Positions 10,514 to 18,275 of a stretch of DNA of 48,813 bases are shown here, piece by piece (the first letter of the stretch is position 1; every line of letters begins with the position of its first letter). The notes beneath the pieces were generated by a model. It saw only the letters and a list, made by a program, of their open reading frames with translations. It searched no databases and was not told the origin of the DNA. The position numbers and the translations under genes are program-made. This DNA is from an uncultured Verrucomicrobia subdivision 3 bacterium (GTDB taxonomy: Bacteria > Verrucomicrobiota > Verrucomicrobiia > Limisphaerales > UBA11358), in contig CAINLR010000073.1 of the NCBI GenBank assembly GCA_903850425.1, positions 1 to 48,813 on the forward strand, given 5' to 3'.

Positions 10514-11857
10514 TTAGTTCGCCGGCGCAAGGTCGGCACCGATGGCGCGTTCGAGCCGGGCGCGGGCGGCGGTGTAATCGTGCAACGCCAGAATCTGGGT
10601 GGTGCGCGCCTGGGTGAGGGAGGTTTCGGCGTCAAGCACGTCAAGCTGGGTGCCGGTGCCGGCGGCAGTGCGGGCGTTGGCTTCGCGCAAGGCTTCGGCG
10701 GCCTGTTCCTGGACTTTGGCCTGTGAAGCCAGGACTTCCTTGGCCTCGATGAAATCGGAATAGGAGGTGCGAACAGAGAGTTCGATCTGGCGTGACCGGT
10801 CAATCAGGTCGGTCCGAGCGTGAGCGAGCTGGGCGTCGGCCTGGATGACTTTGCCGTGCGTCAGGAGGCCGTCGAAAATATTCCAGCTCAACTGCGCGCC
10901 GGCGTTCCAGCCGCGAATGTCGTGATCCAGTTCCACGGGCTTGGTGAATTGGGCGTTATACCAGTTGTAGCCGGCAAAAAGCTGCACGGTGGGTTTGTAG
11001 CCGGACTTGGCGTTGACGATGTTGAGCCGCGACAACTCCACCTGCTGGCGCAACGCGGTGAGTTCGGTGCGGCGGGCGAGGGCCTGCTGGATGGCGGCGG
11101 GCAGGTTCACCTCATAGGGCGCGGCGGCGAGCGTGTCGGTGAGATTCAGCGGGATGTCCTCCCAAAGGTCGCGCGGCAGATTGTAGCCGAGCAGATTGGC
11201 GAGCACATTTTTGGCGATGCGATACTGGTTTTTGGCGCGGATCAAACTGGGGCGTTCGTTGGCGACGGCGACTTCGGCGCGGAGCACATTGAACTTGGGC
11301 ACGGTGCCGGCGTCGAGGCGATGCTGCTGGTCTTCGAGTTCCTTTTGCAACAGCACCACCGAGGCTTCGTGGACGGTGATTTGCTGGGCGGCCAGCAGGG
11401 TGTCGTAATAGGCGAGGCGCACGAGGAGCAACGTGTCAGCGACGGTGGTCTGGTATTCGGCGAGCGCCTGCTGTTTGGTGGCGTTGGCGGCGCGGATGGC
11501 GGCCACCAGCTTGCCGCCTTCGTAAATGGATTGCACGAGCTGGAGGCCGGCGTTCCAGTTTTCGTTCGGCTGACTGGAGCCGGGGAAAAAACCTTCAATG
11601 CCGCTGGGGTCGGTGTATTTATACTGGCCGGCCGCCTTGAGTTGCGGCAGGGCCACGGCGCGCGTCTGCACGACGAGGCCGTGCGACGCTTTGAGATCGT
11701 TCTGCGCCTTGAGAATCGTGGCGTTTTGGAGGAGGGCGGTATTGAGCGCGTCGGCCACCGACAAGGGGCGCGTGAGCCAGGCGGCGGCATTGGTGTCGGC
11801 CGCCGCCACGGCATAAGTGAACCCGAGAAAGAGGGCTAAAGTCGTCAGTTTTTTCAT
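10514..11857 (-). CDS. TolC-family outer-membrane efflux protein
   Basis: This 447-residue TolC/OEP-type protein would form the outer-membrane channel of a tripartite efflux or type I secretion system. It has a signal peptide (MKKLTTLALFLGFTYAVAAA). Two OEP repeats of long amphipathic helices follow, the first starting at LSVADALNTALLQNATIL and the second at LPAAIQQALARRTELTALR, with typical segments such as QSIYEGGKLVAAI, LSRLNIVNAKSGYKPTV and LSWNIFDGL. The length is typical (420-490). No RND pump or membrane-fusion partner lies next to it, so the partner and the cargo are unknown. A perfect 6-bp inverted repeat stands just upstream of the start codon and may be an operator. Confidence 0.9.
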   Translation of the reverse strand: MKKLTTLALFLGFTYAVAAADTNAAAWLTRPLSVADALNTALLQNATILKAQNDLKASHGLVVQTRAVALPQLKAAGQYKYTDPSGIEGFFPGSSQPNENWNAGLQLVQSIYEGGKLVAAIRAANATKQQALAEYQTTVADTLLLVRLAYYDTLLAAQQITVHEASVVLLQKELEDQQHRLDAGTVPKFNVLRAEVAVANERPSLIRAKNQYRIAKNVLANLLGYNLPRDLWEDIPLNLTDTLAAAPYEVNLPAAIQQALARRTELTALRQQVELSRLNIVNAKSGYKPTVQLFAGYNWYNAQFTKPVELDHDIRGWNAGAQLSWNIFDGLLTHGKVIQADAQLAHARTDLIDRSRQIELSVRTSYSDFIEAKEVLASQAKVQEQAAEALREANARTAAGTGTQLDVLDAETSLTQARTTQILALHDYTAARARLERAIGADLAPAN

Positions 11858-11871
11858 ATCAACGCGGACAT

Positions 11872-11887
11872 CCTACCATTCGGTAGG
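11872..11887. promoter_or_regulatory. Inverted repeat upstream of the tolC-like gene, possible repressor site
   Basis: CCTACC-ATTC-GGTAGG is a perfect 6-bp inverted repeat with a 4-base centre. It lies 14 bases before the start codon of the tolC-like gene on the minus strand. Half-sites of this size and symmetry before efflux genes are typical of TetR-family operators. No tetR gene is present in the window, so the regulator would have to act from elsewhere. A short mRNA hairpin near the ribosome binding site is the other reading. Confidence 0.4.
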
Positions 11888-12006
11888 TTGAAAGTCGAAC
11901 ACTCGTTTTTCTTGGCGGGGCGCGGGTGGGGACGGCACGCGGCGCGGGATCAATGTTACATTGAAAACACGGCCAGCGCCTGGCCCCGGGAAGTTCGCAG
12001 CCGCAG

Positions 12007-13062
12007 TTATTGCAGCGTCACCAAGTCCGGCTCCGCGAGCGAAAGACCGCCTTGGACATTGTCGGTGAATTGCGCGCCGATGACGACATTGTGGACGCAG
12101 GTGGTGTTATTCACGCGGAAAGCGGCGCTGCCACAGTTGCTCGCAACGAGGTCGGTGAAGGAATTCTCCACGCACTCGGTCAGTGGCACGGCTTCCACGC
12201 CGTGCGCCGTCTGCTGGTCCGCATGCGCCATGAACACGCCGAAGTGGCGGCTGTTGCGGATGGTCACGTCTTGAAATTGATTCTCGCGGCTCGCCCGCAT
12301 GAAAATGCCCAGGTCGTTTGCGGTCAGGACGGCGTCGCGGATGACGTTGTTATTGAAAGCGAGATCCAACGAAATGCCCGCGCCGGGATTGTTGTGGAGA
12401 AAAAGGTCGGTGAAAACGCTATCCGTCGTGTCATAACAGGCGAGGCCGTCGAACTCATTGTCAAAGGCGTCCAATCCGCGAACCGTCAACCGCCGCACGC
12501 CGAGCGTGGTGACCAGGCCACCGGAACGGCAGCGCGCGGCGGTCACCTGTTCCACCGTGCAATCCCGGACACTTTGCACGGTAATGCCGTTGTTGCGGAT
12601 CTCCGAGCCTTCGCCGTGCAGCCGCCAGAGTTCGCGTTGCTGATGCGCGCGGTTGCCGTCAATGGCGAGATCGCTCACGCGCAAGTGGCGGAGGATCTGC
12701 CGGGGATGGTTGACCGGTTCGCCCATGATGAGCACCGGGCAATTGGCGCCGTCCGCCAACTGTAGCACCGTCGCCGCGCCGCCGCCGCGCAGCGTCTGGC
12801 AATTGCGTTGCAAGACAATCGGCGATTCCACGACGATGGTGCCCGCCGGCAGCACAATTTCCCCGCCGGTTTCGGGCAGCGCATCCAAGGCACTTTGAAT
12901 CTCCGCGCCCGTCACGCCGACGCGCAAGGTGACCACCAGCAGTGGCAAAACCGGCAGCATGGGAGCCGTCAAACACAAGGTCGAAGCAAGTAATATCCCA
13001 AGGAAGGCGGCGGCTTTTCCCGCCGCACCCCAGCGTCCAACCGGCTTGAAGTTCGTTTTCAT
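12007..13062 (-). CDS. Secreted right-handed parallel beta-helix protein
   Basis: This 351-residue protein has an N-terminal hydrophobic signal or anchor (residues about 15-45). Next is a pectate-lyase-like start (IQSALDALPETGGEIVLPAG, as in Pectate_lyase_3/NosD-type helices). Then come repeated short strands with Asn ladders and 'N.I.....G......' turns (NNGITVQSV, NNPGAGISL, ANDLGIFMR). Family members bind or cleave polysaccharides, but no catalytic site could be named, so substrate and activity remain open. The start overlaps a plausible Met-Lys-Thr signal sequence. It is divergent from the agmatine deiminase gene and 149 bases upstream of the tolC-like gene on the same strand. Confidence 0.8.
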   Translation of the reverse strand: MKTNFKPVGRWGAAGKAAAFLGILLASTLCLTAPMLPVLPLLVVTLRVGVTGAEIQSALDALPETGGEIVLPAGTIVVESPIVLQRNCQTLRGGGAATVLQLADGANCPVLIMGEPVNHPRQILRHLRVSDLAIDGNRAHQQRELWRLHGEGSEIRNNGITVQSVRDCTVEQVTAARCRSGGLVTTLGVRRLTVRGLDAFDNEFDGLACYDTTDSVFTDLFLHNNPGAGISLDLAFNNNVIRDAVLTANDLGIFMRASRENQFQDVTIRNSRHFGVFMAHADQQTAHGVEAVPLTECVENSFTDLVASNCGSAAFRVNNTTCVHNVVIGAQFTDNVQGGLSLAEPDLVTLQ

Positions 13063-13272
13063 AATAACGAGACCGTGGCGGTTAATCCGAGTGCTGCGAC
13101 CAATGTCGGTGAATTATTAAATTCGTCCACTAAAAAATCTAATTTTCGTCATCATTTTTTAATCGGCACGAATGACCGGTGTCTTGAAGGAATTTTTCGG
13201 CGGCCAAATTCAATTTCAAAATTCATTTCCGATTTCCTAAAAACTTCGGAGCGGTTATGCTCCGCCCGATTT
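13063..13272. other. AT-rich divergent intergenic region
   Basis: These 210 bases separate the minus-strand beta-helix gene from the plus-strand agmatine deiminase gene. They are distinctly richer in A and T than the flanks (runs of T and A near 13110-13165). A continuous plus-strand frame begins at 13075, but its first 66 codons are not protein-like. Promoters for both genes must lie here, although no clear consensus pair could be chosen. Confidence 0.45.
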
Positions 13273-14376
13273 ATGGCGCATCTAAAAACCACCAACGCAG
13301 CCACGCCTGCCGCCCTCGGCTACACCATGCCGGCGGAATGGGAACCACACGCCGCCACTTGGCTCGGCTGGCCGCACAATGCCAGCGATTGGCCCGGCAA
13401 ATTCGAGCTCATCCCCTGGATTTATGGCGAGATGGTGCGAAAAATATCCGCCGGCGAAAAGGTCCGCCTCCTCATCCGGCATAAGCTGGATGAGCAGTTC
13501 GCCCGCCAGGTGTTCAAACACGTCGGGGTGGATTTGCGGAAAATACAATTCGTCCTCCACCCCACGAACCGGGGCTGGACGCGCGACACCGGACCGATCT
13601 TCGTCAAACGCACGCTTCCCAGACCCCAGGCCCCAGACCCCAGGCCCGAGACCGCCATCGTCCATTTTCATTTCAATGGCTGGGCGAAGTATGCCAACTG
13701 GCGCAAGGACACCAAGGTGCCCGAGACCGCCGCGCGCCTGCTGGGCAAAAAACTTTTCCACGCGGAGTGCCGCGGCAAACCCTTCGTCATCGAGGGCGGC
13801 GGCATTGAATTGAACGGGCGGGGGACGCTCATTTCCACGGAAGAATGTTATCTCGATCCCAAAATCCAAGTGCGTAATCCCGGCCTCGGCAAAGTTGAAA
13901 TCGAGACGACGTTGAAAAATCATCTCGGGGTCAAAAATATTTTTTGGCTGGCGAAAGGCCCGAAGGGCGACGACACGCACGGTCACATTGACGACATCTG
14001 CCGGTTCGTGAACGCCAAAACGCTCGTGCTCGTGCGCGAAAAAAATTCCCGCGACGAGAATTACCAACCGCTCGCGGAAAACTGGGAGCGCATCACAGAC
14101 TTGCGGCTCGAAGACGGCACCAAACCCGAAGTGGTGGAACTGCCCATGCCGGCACCACTCTATTTCGATGGCGTGCGGCTGCCGGCGAGCTACGCGAATT
14201 TTTATATCTGCAACGCCGCCGTCATCGTCCCGACCTTCAACGACCCGAACGACCGCGTGGCACTCGGCATTTTGGGCGAACTGTTCAAAGACCGCCCCGT
14301 CGTCGGTATCCACGCGGTGGATCTGGTCTGGGGCTTCGGTTCGCTGCACTGCCTGACGCAGCAGCAACCGGCGTGA
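13273..14376 (+). CDS. aguA: Agmatine deiminase
   Basis: This 367-residue enzyme would hydrolyse agmatine to N-carbamoylputrescine and ammonia in polyamine synthesis (PPADI family, guanidine-modifying fold). Visible motifs: PAEWEPHAATWLGWPH at the N-terminus, RDTGPIF near residue 108, GHIDDICRF with His238 and Asp240, and the C-terminal GSLHCLTQQQP with the nucleophile Cys360. I chose the ATG at 13273 because the frame upstream lacks family-like sequence and the usual length is 340-370. Residues about 116-127 (PRPQAPDPRPE) are encoded by a five-unit heptanucleotide repeat, an in-frame insertion in a loop just after RDTGPIF. No carbamoylputrescine amidase gene is adjacent. Confidence 0.93.
   Translation: MAHLKTTNAATPAALGYTMPAEWEPHAATWLGWPHNASDWPGKFELIPWIYGEMVRKISAGEKVRLLIRHKLDEQFARQVFKHVGVDLRKIQFVLHPTNRGWTRDTGPIFVKRTLPRPQAPDPRPETAIVHFHFNGWAKYANWRKDTKVPETAARLLGKKLFHAECRGKPFVIEGGGIELNGRGTLISTEECYLDPKIQVRNPGLGKVEIETTLKNHLGVKNIFWLAKGPKGDDTHGHIDDICRFVNAKTLVLVREKNSRDENYQPLAENWERITDLRLEDGTKPEVVELPMPAPLYFDGVRLPASYANFYICNAAVIVPTFNDPNDRVALGILGELFKDRPVVGIHAVDLVWGFGSLHCLTQQQPA
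13619..13653. repeat. Heptanucleotide tandem repeat inside aguA (5 units)
   Basis: Five consecutive 7-base units: CCAGACC, CCAGGCC, CCAGACC, CCAGGCC, CGAGACC. The array is 35 bases long and encodes a Pro/Arg-rich stretch in the agmatine deiminase. The reading frame is kept only because of the flanking bases, since 35 is not a multiple of three. It resembles the short tandemly repeated heptamers (STRR) known from cyanobacteria in form, not in sequence. Confidence 0.85.
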
Positions 14377-14380
14377 TTGA

Positions 14381-14533
14381 GGTAGCACCCGCGTCGCCCG
14401 GGTGGAATTCGGCGTCCGCCGAATTTTGGCGAGCCGTGTGAACTACAAATTAACCGCCCGCACTCCAGAAATCATGTGCCGCGCCAGTTTCCGGCGCGAC
14501 GCCGGGAACGACCTGCCGGAGGCCCGTGCTACC
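14381..14533. repeat. Palindromic intergenic element with terminal inverted repeats
   Basis: The element is bounded by GGTAGCAC (14381-14388) and its exact complement GTGCTACC (14526-14533). Inside it lies a palindrome with 9-bp arms, AATTCGGCG at 14406-14414 and CGCCGAATT at 14417-14425, with a 2-base centre. A further GC-rich fold-back lies around 14480-14515. It fills the gap between the convergent aguA and HD-domain genes. It may be a REP/BIME- or MITE-like element that also serves as a bidirectional transcription stop. No transposase is encoded. Confidence 0.6.
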
Positions 14534-14550
14534 AGAATCAATTGCCGCCG

Positions 14551-15159
14551 TTACGCCACCATCGTGCAACCTTCAGCCTGCGCCGCTTCGAGAAATTGCT
14601 GCAGCACCTGCAGCCGGGGCTTGGCAAGTTGTCGCGCGCTCGGAAGTTTCAGGCGTGCCATCAGCGTGTCCGCATTCTGCTGCAACACCCGCAGCGCGTC
14701 GGGAAAAGTATTGAACCGCGTGTCGCGGCCGATTTTGCAGACCGTCCGCAGCACCGTCACCGCGCCCAGTTGCTCCAAAATATCCGCATCGCGCAGAATG
14801 ATGCCCTCGATGCTTGTGGGGTTTTCCTGCGGCTGGTGGGTGCGGATGGCCTCCACCACGGCGGAGATTTTTCCGGTGGGAAAACCAAAACGCGCGAGGA
14901 TCTGCGGCGTTTGCTTCATCGCGTAAGCCACGCAATCCCATTTCGCCAACGCCGTCGGCGCCTCGGGCCGATGGCCGACAAACACGCCGAGGTCATGCAG
15001 CCAGACGGCGGCAAACACCACGTCGTCATCGTAGCGCTGGTGCCGGCCGATGGCGCGAGTCAGTTCATAGAGCCGCGGCTGGTGGCTGAACTTGTCCACT
15101 GGTTTGGCCTGCGCGCGGATGTAATCAATAATGGCGGAACGAACATCGGGCGATTTCAC
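14551..15159 (-). CDS. HD-domain protein, predicted metal-dependent phosphohydrolase
   Basis: This protein of about 202 residues has the HD signature: SHQP with His26, AVWLHDLGV with His55-Asp56, a later His108 in RTHQPQ, and ILRDADILEQLG with Asp124/Asp126. These fit a single metal-dependent HD fold that cleaves phosphoester or nucleotide bonds. The substrate cannot be told. No ATG is available in the frame before the domain. I chose the GTG at 15159 because the frame upstream (15160-15327) encodes a perfect DNA palindrome and non-protein-like residues. It is convergent with aguA. Confidence 0.75.
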   Translation of the reverse strand: MKSPDVRSAIIDYIRAQAKPVDKFSHQPRLYELTRAIGRHQRYDDDVVFAAVWLHDLGVFVGHRPEAPTALAKWDCVAYAMKQTPQILARFGFPTGKISAVVEAIRTHQPQENPTSIEGIILRDADILEQLGAVTVLRTVCKIGRDTRFNTFPDALRVLQQNADTLMARLKLPSARQLAKPRLQVLQQFLEAAQAEGCTMVA

Positions 15160-15238
15160 GCGCCGAGTTTGCGGATCCGCACCGGAAATTCCAGCATAAC
15201 TTTGGCTTCCACTGCCGCCTTGATCCGGGGGCTGGGGC

Positions 15239-15264
15239 CTTCCACACTTTGCAAAGTGTGGAAG
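15239..15264. repeat. Perfect 26-bp palindrome
   Basis: CTTCCACACTTTG at 15239-15251 is followed immediately by its exact reverse complement at 15252-15264, with no spacer. It lies about 80 bases upstream of the HD-domain gene on its minus strand. It could be a dimeric repressor site or a member of a dispersed palindromic repeat family. Confidence 0.7.
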
Positions 15265-15512
15265 TGAATGCGCAATGCCGCTGGCGGGTGTAAGCCGGAT
15301 TCCGGCATTGAGTGTGTCACCTGCCACTTACGCCGTCGTGCTCGATTGGGACAGAACCTTCACCTTGCAGCCGGCCGCGGAGGTGATCAGCTCGTATGCC
15401 GATTCAATGACCCGTGCCGGTCCGCTGACCAACCTGTTTGCACCGGGAGAGCTTGCACCGCTACTTCCGGCTACGGATGCCGAGTCCGGAGCGCAGCGGC
15501 GCGCTGCTGTCG

Positions 15513-15675
15513 AACGGCTTTGCTTTGAGCTTCGCCGGCTCGCCGGGGCGTCGCCACCCCATCCAAACTTCGACAAATCTGCGCAACTGGACGCCACTGG
15601 TGACAGACGTATTTCCGTTTGTGCCACAAGCTTCGAGCCTCGCAAAAGTTCTATCGCACACGGCTCGCTCCCTGA
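15513..15675 (+). pseudogene. Frameshifted remnant of a secreted-protein C-terminal tail
   Basis: One plus frame reads NGFALSFAGSPGRRHPIQ, then TSTNLRNWTPLVTDVFPFV (to 15623). A second frame continues with SQKFYRTRLAP and a TGA at 15673-15675. Joined, these give the same '(F)xLxxxGxPGRxYxIQ.STNLxxW......FYRxxxxP-stop' tail that ends the giant protein at 4445 and the protein at 16651. A single frameshift near 15610-15640 separates the halves. No intact gene body is recognisable upstream (15270-15510 has only scrambled frames), so this is a decayed gene end. Confidence 0.65.
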
Positions 15676-15811
15676 GAACTGAAGGCGCCTCGGGCTGGCA
15701 ATACCCGCCCGGTAATAAGCCGATTCGGCACGCGAACGGACTGCGGCGATGAGCCCGCGCCGACGAAGATTATGTTTGCTTGTCGCTAGGTGAAGCGGGT
15801 TTAATTTGCCC

Positions 15812-16651
15812 ATGTTGACCGGAGGTTTTTCCCGCGCCTGGCTCGCCGTTGGCTGCTTGCTCGCCAATTTCGTGGACGTTTCCGCCCAAATTTATTATGC
15901 CGGATCGCTCGGTCTGCCGGCGGGGCAGGGCTGGACTTATTTCGCCACGGGCGGAATCCAGACGACGAACCTCACTGGCGTGCAACTCGACACTTCCGCG
16001 GCCAACAGTTTTCAAGCCGGCTACTCGCGCACCACGAGCCAGCTCAATCGCACCAATGGGTTCACGCTGCGGTTCACGTCGCGGTTGATTTCCGAAACGC
16101 ACGCCAACAATAATCGCGCCGGGTTTTCCGTCATCGTGCTGGCGGACGACAAGCGCGGCCTCGAACTCGCGTTTTGGACGAACACCATTTTCGCGCAAGC
16201 GGATTCGCCGCTGTTCACGCACGCGGAGGAAACGAATGTTTCGACGACCGCCTCAGTGGATTACACGCTCACCTTCCATCCCACGAACTATGTGTTGAGC
16301 GCGAACGGCACCAACATCCTGACCGGCCCGGTGCGCGACTACACGGCCTTCGTCGGCTTTCCCAATCCCTACTCCAATCCGAATTTTCTCTTTATCGGCG
16401 ACGACACCACTTCCGCCGGCGGGGCCGTCGTTTTGAATCAGGTCGTGCTGGTCACCGCGTCCCAGCTCGTCGCGTGGCCGAACCAGCTCGTCACTTGGAC
16501 GGGCGTTTCCAACCAGACTTACACCGTGCAATCCAGTTCCAACCTGATCAATTGGACCGTGGCAAGTGCCGTCACTTCCGCGAGCGCCAGTTTCACGTTC
16601 ACGAATACTGCCAGGGCGACACCGCTTTTTTTCCGCGTGGTATATCCTTGA
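15812..16651 (+). CDS. Secreted beta-sandwich protein with verrucomicrobial C-terminal tail
   Basis: This protein of about 279 residues has a signal peptide (MLTGGFSRAWLAVGCLLANFVDVSAQ is its extent; cleavage near VSA-QIYY). The middle part (FTLRFTSRLISETHANNNRA, GFSVIVLADDKRGLELAFW, TLTFHPTNYVLSANG) resembles a concanavalin/LamG-like jelly roll. The C-terminus QLVTWTGVSNQTYTVQSSSN, followed by LINWTV and LFFRVVYP, is the shared tail. No enzyme motif is seen. A TTG six bases upstream is an alternative start. It lies just downstream of the frameshifted remnant with the same tail and is convergent with a small minus-strand gene. Confidence 0.75.
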   Translation: MLTGGFSRAWLAVGCLLANFVDVSAQIYYAGSLGLPAGQGWTYFATGGIQTTNLTGVQLDTSAANSFQAGYSRTTSQLNRTNGFTLRFTSRLISETHANNNRAGFSVIVLADDKRGLELAFWTNTIFAQADSPLFTHAEETNVSTTASVDYTLTFHPTNYVLSANGTNILTGPVRDYTAFVGFPNPYSNPNFLFIGDDTTSAGGAVVLNQVVLVTASQLVAWPNQLVTWTGVSNQTYTVQSSSNLINWTVASAVTSASASFTFTNTARATPLFFRVVYP

Positions 16652-16717
16652 TCCGTGGCGATGGAGTTGCCGTTGCGGCCAACGTCCGCAGGATCAACCG
16701 TAGCCAAAAGCGGGCCG

Positions 16718-16942
16718 TTACGCGGGGGAGAATTTTGCGCGTTCGTTGCCGCTGGGGTCCCGGAAATCGCCAATGCGGCCTTTCTTCAAGGTGCCATCCG
16801 CCAATTTCAAAGTGAGTTGTGGCGGCCAGCCGGCCTGAGCTTCGGTCACTTGTTGCACGACGCCGATGGCGCGGGAAAGTTTGTGGACCATGATTTCGCC
16901 GAGAAAGCCTTCGCCAGTGGCGGGAATTTTAGTTTTGCCCAT
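16718..16942 (-). CDS. Small conserved-looking protein of unknown function
   Basis: These 74 residues begin MGKTKIPATGEGFLGEI and contain VVQQVTEAQAGWPPQLTLKL, then ADGTLKKGRIGDFRDPSGNE. The composition is balanced and strand-rich, unlike the spurious frames around it, and suggests a small SH3/KOW-like barrel. An ATG six codons upstream (16960) is also possible. No family name could be assigned. It lies between the secreted protein (convergent) and mreB (divergent). Confidence 0.6.
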   Translation of the reverse strand: MGKTKIPATGEGFLGEIMVHKLSRAIGVVQQVTEAQAGWPPQLTLKLADGTLKKGRIGDFRDPSGNERAKFSPA

Positions 16943-17143
16943 GCGGCCAGTGTGAGGCAAAAATTCCGCGCGTTCAATGTCCGATTGCCGGCATCAAAAT
17001 GGGATCGTCGAATAGGCAATAAAGTGCAGCCGCCGGGCGGACGCGTCCGGCTCAAGCGGTGGCCACAGTATTTTTGAAGATGCTCTATGACTGGTGTTGC
17101 CGGGGAAACTTAGTTCGGGCAGCGGAGTTGTTGCATTCGCCGC

Positions 17144-17172
17144 TTGACGTTTATGCGGCCAGCGGATTTACT
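17144..17172 (+). promoter_or_regulatory. Candidate sigma-70 promoter of the mre operon
   Basis: TTGACG (17144-17149), a 17-base spacer and TTTACT (17167-17172) lie just before mreB. Transcription would begin near 17179, leaving a leader of about 14 bases before the mreB ATG at 17193. The -35 matches 5 of 6 consensus bases and the -10 matches 4 of 6. It is the best pair in the 250-base gap. Confidence 0.5.
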
Positions 17173-17192
17173 TCATCCGTTAGGCGCAACTC

Positions 17193-18221
17193 ATGCTCGA
17201 GCAATTCAAAAGCCTGTTTTCCAATGACATTGGTATAGATTTGGGCACCGCAAATTCCCTTGTCTATGTGCGGGATCGTGGAATCGTCCTGCGCGAACCT
17301 TCGGTCGTGGCCATCCAAGCCGGCACCACAAATGTGCTGGCGGTCGGTGAAGAAGCGAAACGAATGCTGGGAAGAACTCCCGGCAACATCGTGGCCATCC
17401 GCCCGATGAAAGACGGCGTGATCGCCGATTTCGAAATCACCGAGGCGATGCTGCGGCATTTCATTCAAAAGGTTCATCACCGTAAATTAATCGCCCCACG
17501 CGTCGTGGTCGCGGTGCCTTCGGGTATTACGGAAGTTGAAAAACGGGCCGTGAAAGATTCCGCCCTCCACGCCGGTGCGCGCGAGGTTTATTTGATCGAG
17601 CAGCCCATGGCTTCGGCCATTGGTGTCGGTCTGCCGGTCCATGAGCCGGCAGGCAACATGATCGTGGACATCGGCGGGGGAACTTGCGAGATCGCAATCA
17701 TCTCTCTTGCCGGTATCGTCTTCAGCCGCAGCCTGAGGGTCGGCGGGGACGAATTTGACGACACGATCGTGGCCCACATGAAGCGCGCCTATAACATGAT
17801 GATAGGTGAACGCACCGCAGAAGAAATCAAAATACGCATCGGCTCCGCCTTTCCGCTGGAACAGGAATTGACCATGGATGTCAAAGGCCGCGACCTGAGT
17901 TCAGGTCTCCCCAAAACCCTGACCATTCGTTCCGAAGAAATCCGTGAAGCCTTGCAGGAACCGTTTTCGAGCATCCTCGAATCCATCCGTATCACTCTCG
18001 AACGCTGCCCGCCCGAACTCGCCTCCGATCTGGTGGATCGCGGGCTGGTCATGGCCGGCGGTGGCTCGCTGATACGCGGTATTGACCGGCTCGTGGCCGG
18101 CGAAACCGGCTTGCCCGTGCATCTCGCTGACGACCCGATGAGCGCCGTCGCCGAAGGCACCGGCCGCGTCTTGCAGGAAATCGAATTCCTCAAACGCGTT
18201 GCGACCAACGCCAAATACTGA
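17193..18221 (+). CDS. mreB: Rod-shape-determining actin homologue MreB
   Basis: This 342-residue cytoskeletal ATPase polymerises under the inner membrane and directs the elongasome. The actin-fold motifs are visible: phosphate 1 at DIGIDLGTANSLVYV (residues 12-26), phosphate 2 at IVDIGGGTCEIAI (about 155-167), the connecting segment VAVPSGITEVEKRAV, and the adenosine motif LVMAGGGSLIRGID near 285. The N-terminus MLEQFKSLFSNDIGI is typical of MreB. The length matches the family (about 340). It is the first gene of mreB-mreC-mreD-PBP2-rodA. Confidence 0.97.
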   Translation: MLEQFKSLFSNDIGIDLGTANSLVYVRDRGIVLREPSVVAIQAGTTNVLAVGEEAKRMLGRTPGNIVAIRPMKDGVIADFEITEAMLRHFIQKVHHRKLIAPRVVVAVPSGITEVEKRAVKDSALHAGAREVYLIEQPMASAIGVGLPVHEPAGNMIVDIGGGTCEIAIISLAGIVFSRSLRVGGDEFDDTIVAHMKRAYNMMIGERTAEEIKIRIGSAFPLEQELTMDVKGRDLSSGLPKTLTIRSEEIREALQEPFSSILESIRITLERCPPELASDLVDRGLVMAGGGSLIRGIDRLVAGETGLPVHLADDPMSAVAEGTGRVLQEIEFLKRVATNAKY

Positions 18222-18246
18222 TTCTTCCGCCTGCCTTCATCTGCAC

Positions 18247-18264
18247 CCCGGCTGGAATGCCGGG
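18247..18264 (+). other. Short hairpin in the mreB-mreC gap
   Basis: CCCGGC (18247-18252) and GCCGGG (18259-18264) can form a 6-bp stem with a 6-base loop, ending 11 bases before the mreC start. There is no T-run after it, so it is not an intrinsic terminator. It could affect mreC translation or mRNA stability. Confidence 0.35.
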
Positions 18265-18275
18265 ACGGTTGCAGA

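Noticed and set aside
13075-13272. N-terminal extension of agmatine deiminase by 66 codons
   Set aside because: The residues do not resemble the family, the DNA is AT-rich intergenic in character, and the core with full motifs begins at 13273.
15328-15867. Minus-strand frame of 179 codons
   Set aside because: Composition is Ser/Arg/Ala-rich without any domain, and it lies opposite the frameshifted secreted-protein tail, which explains its openness.
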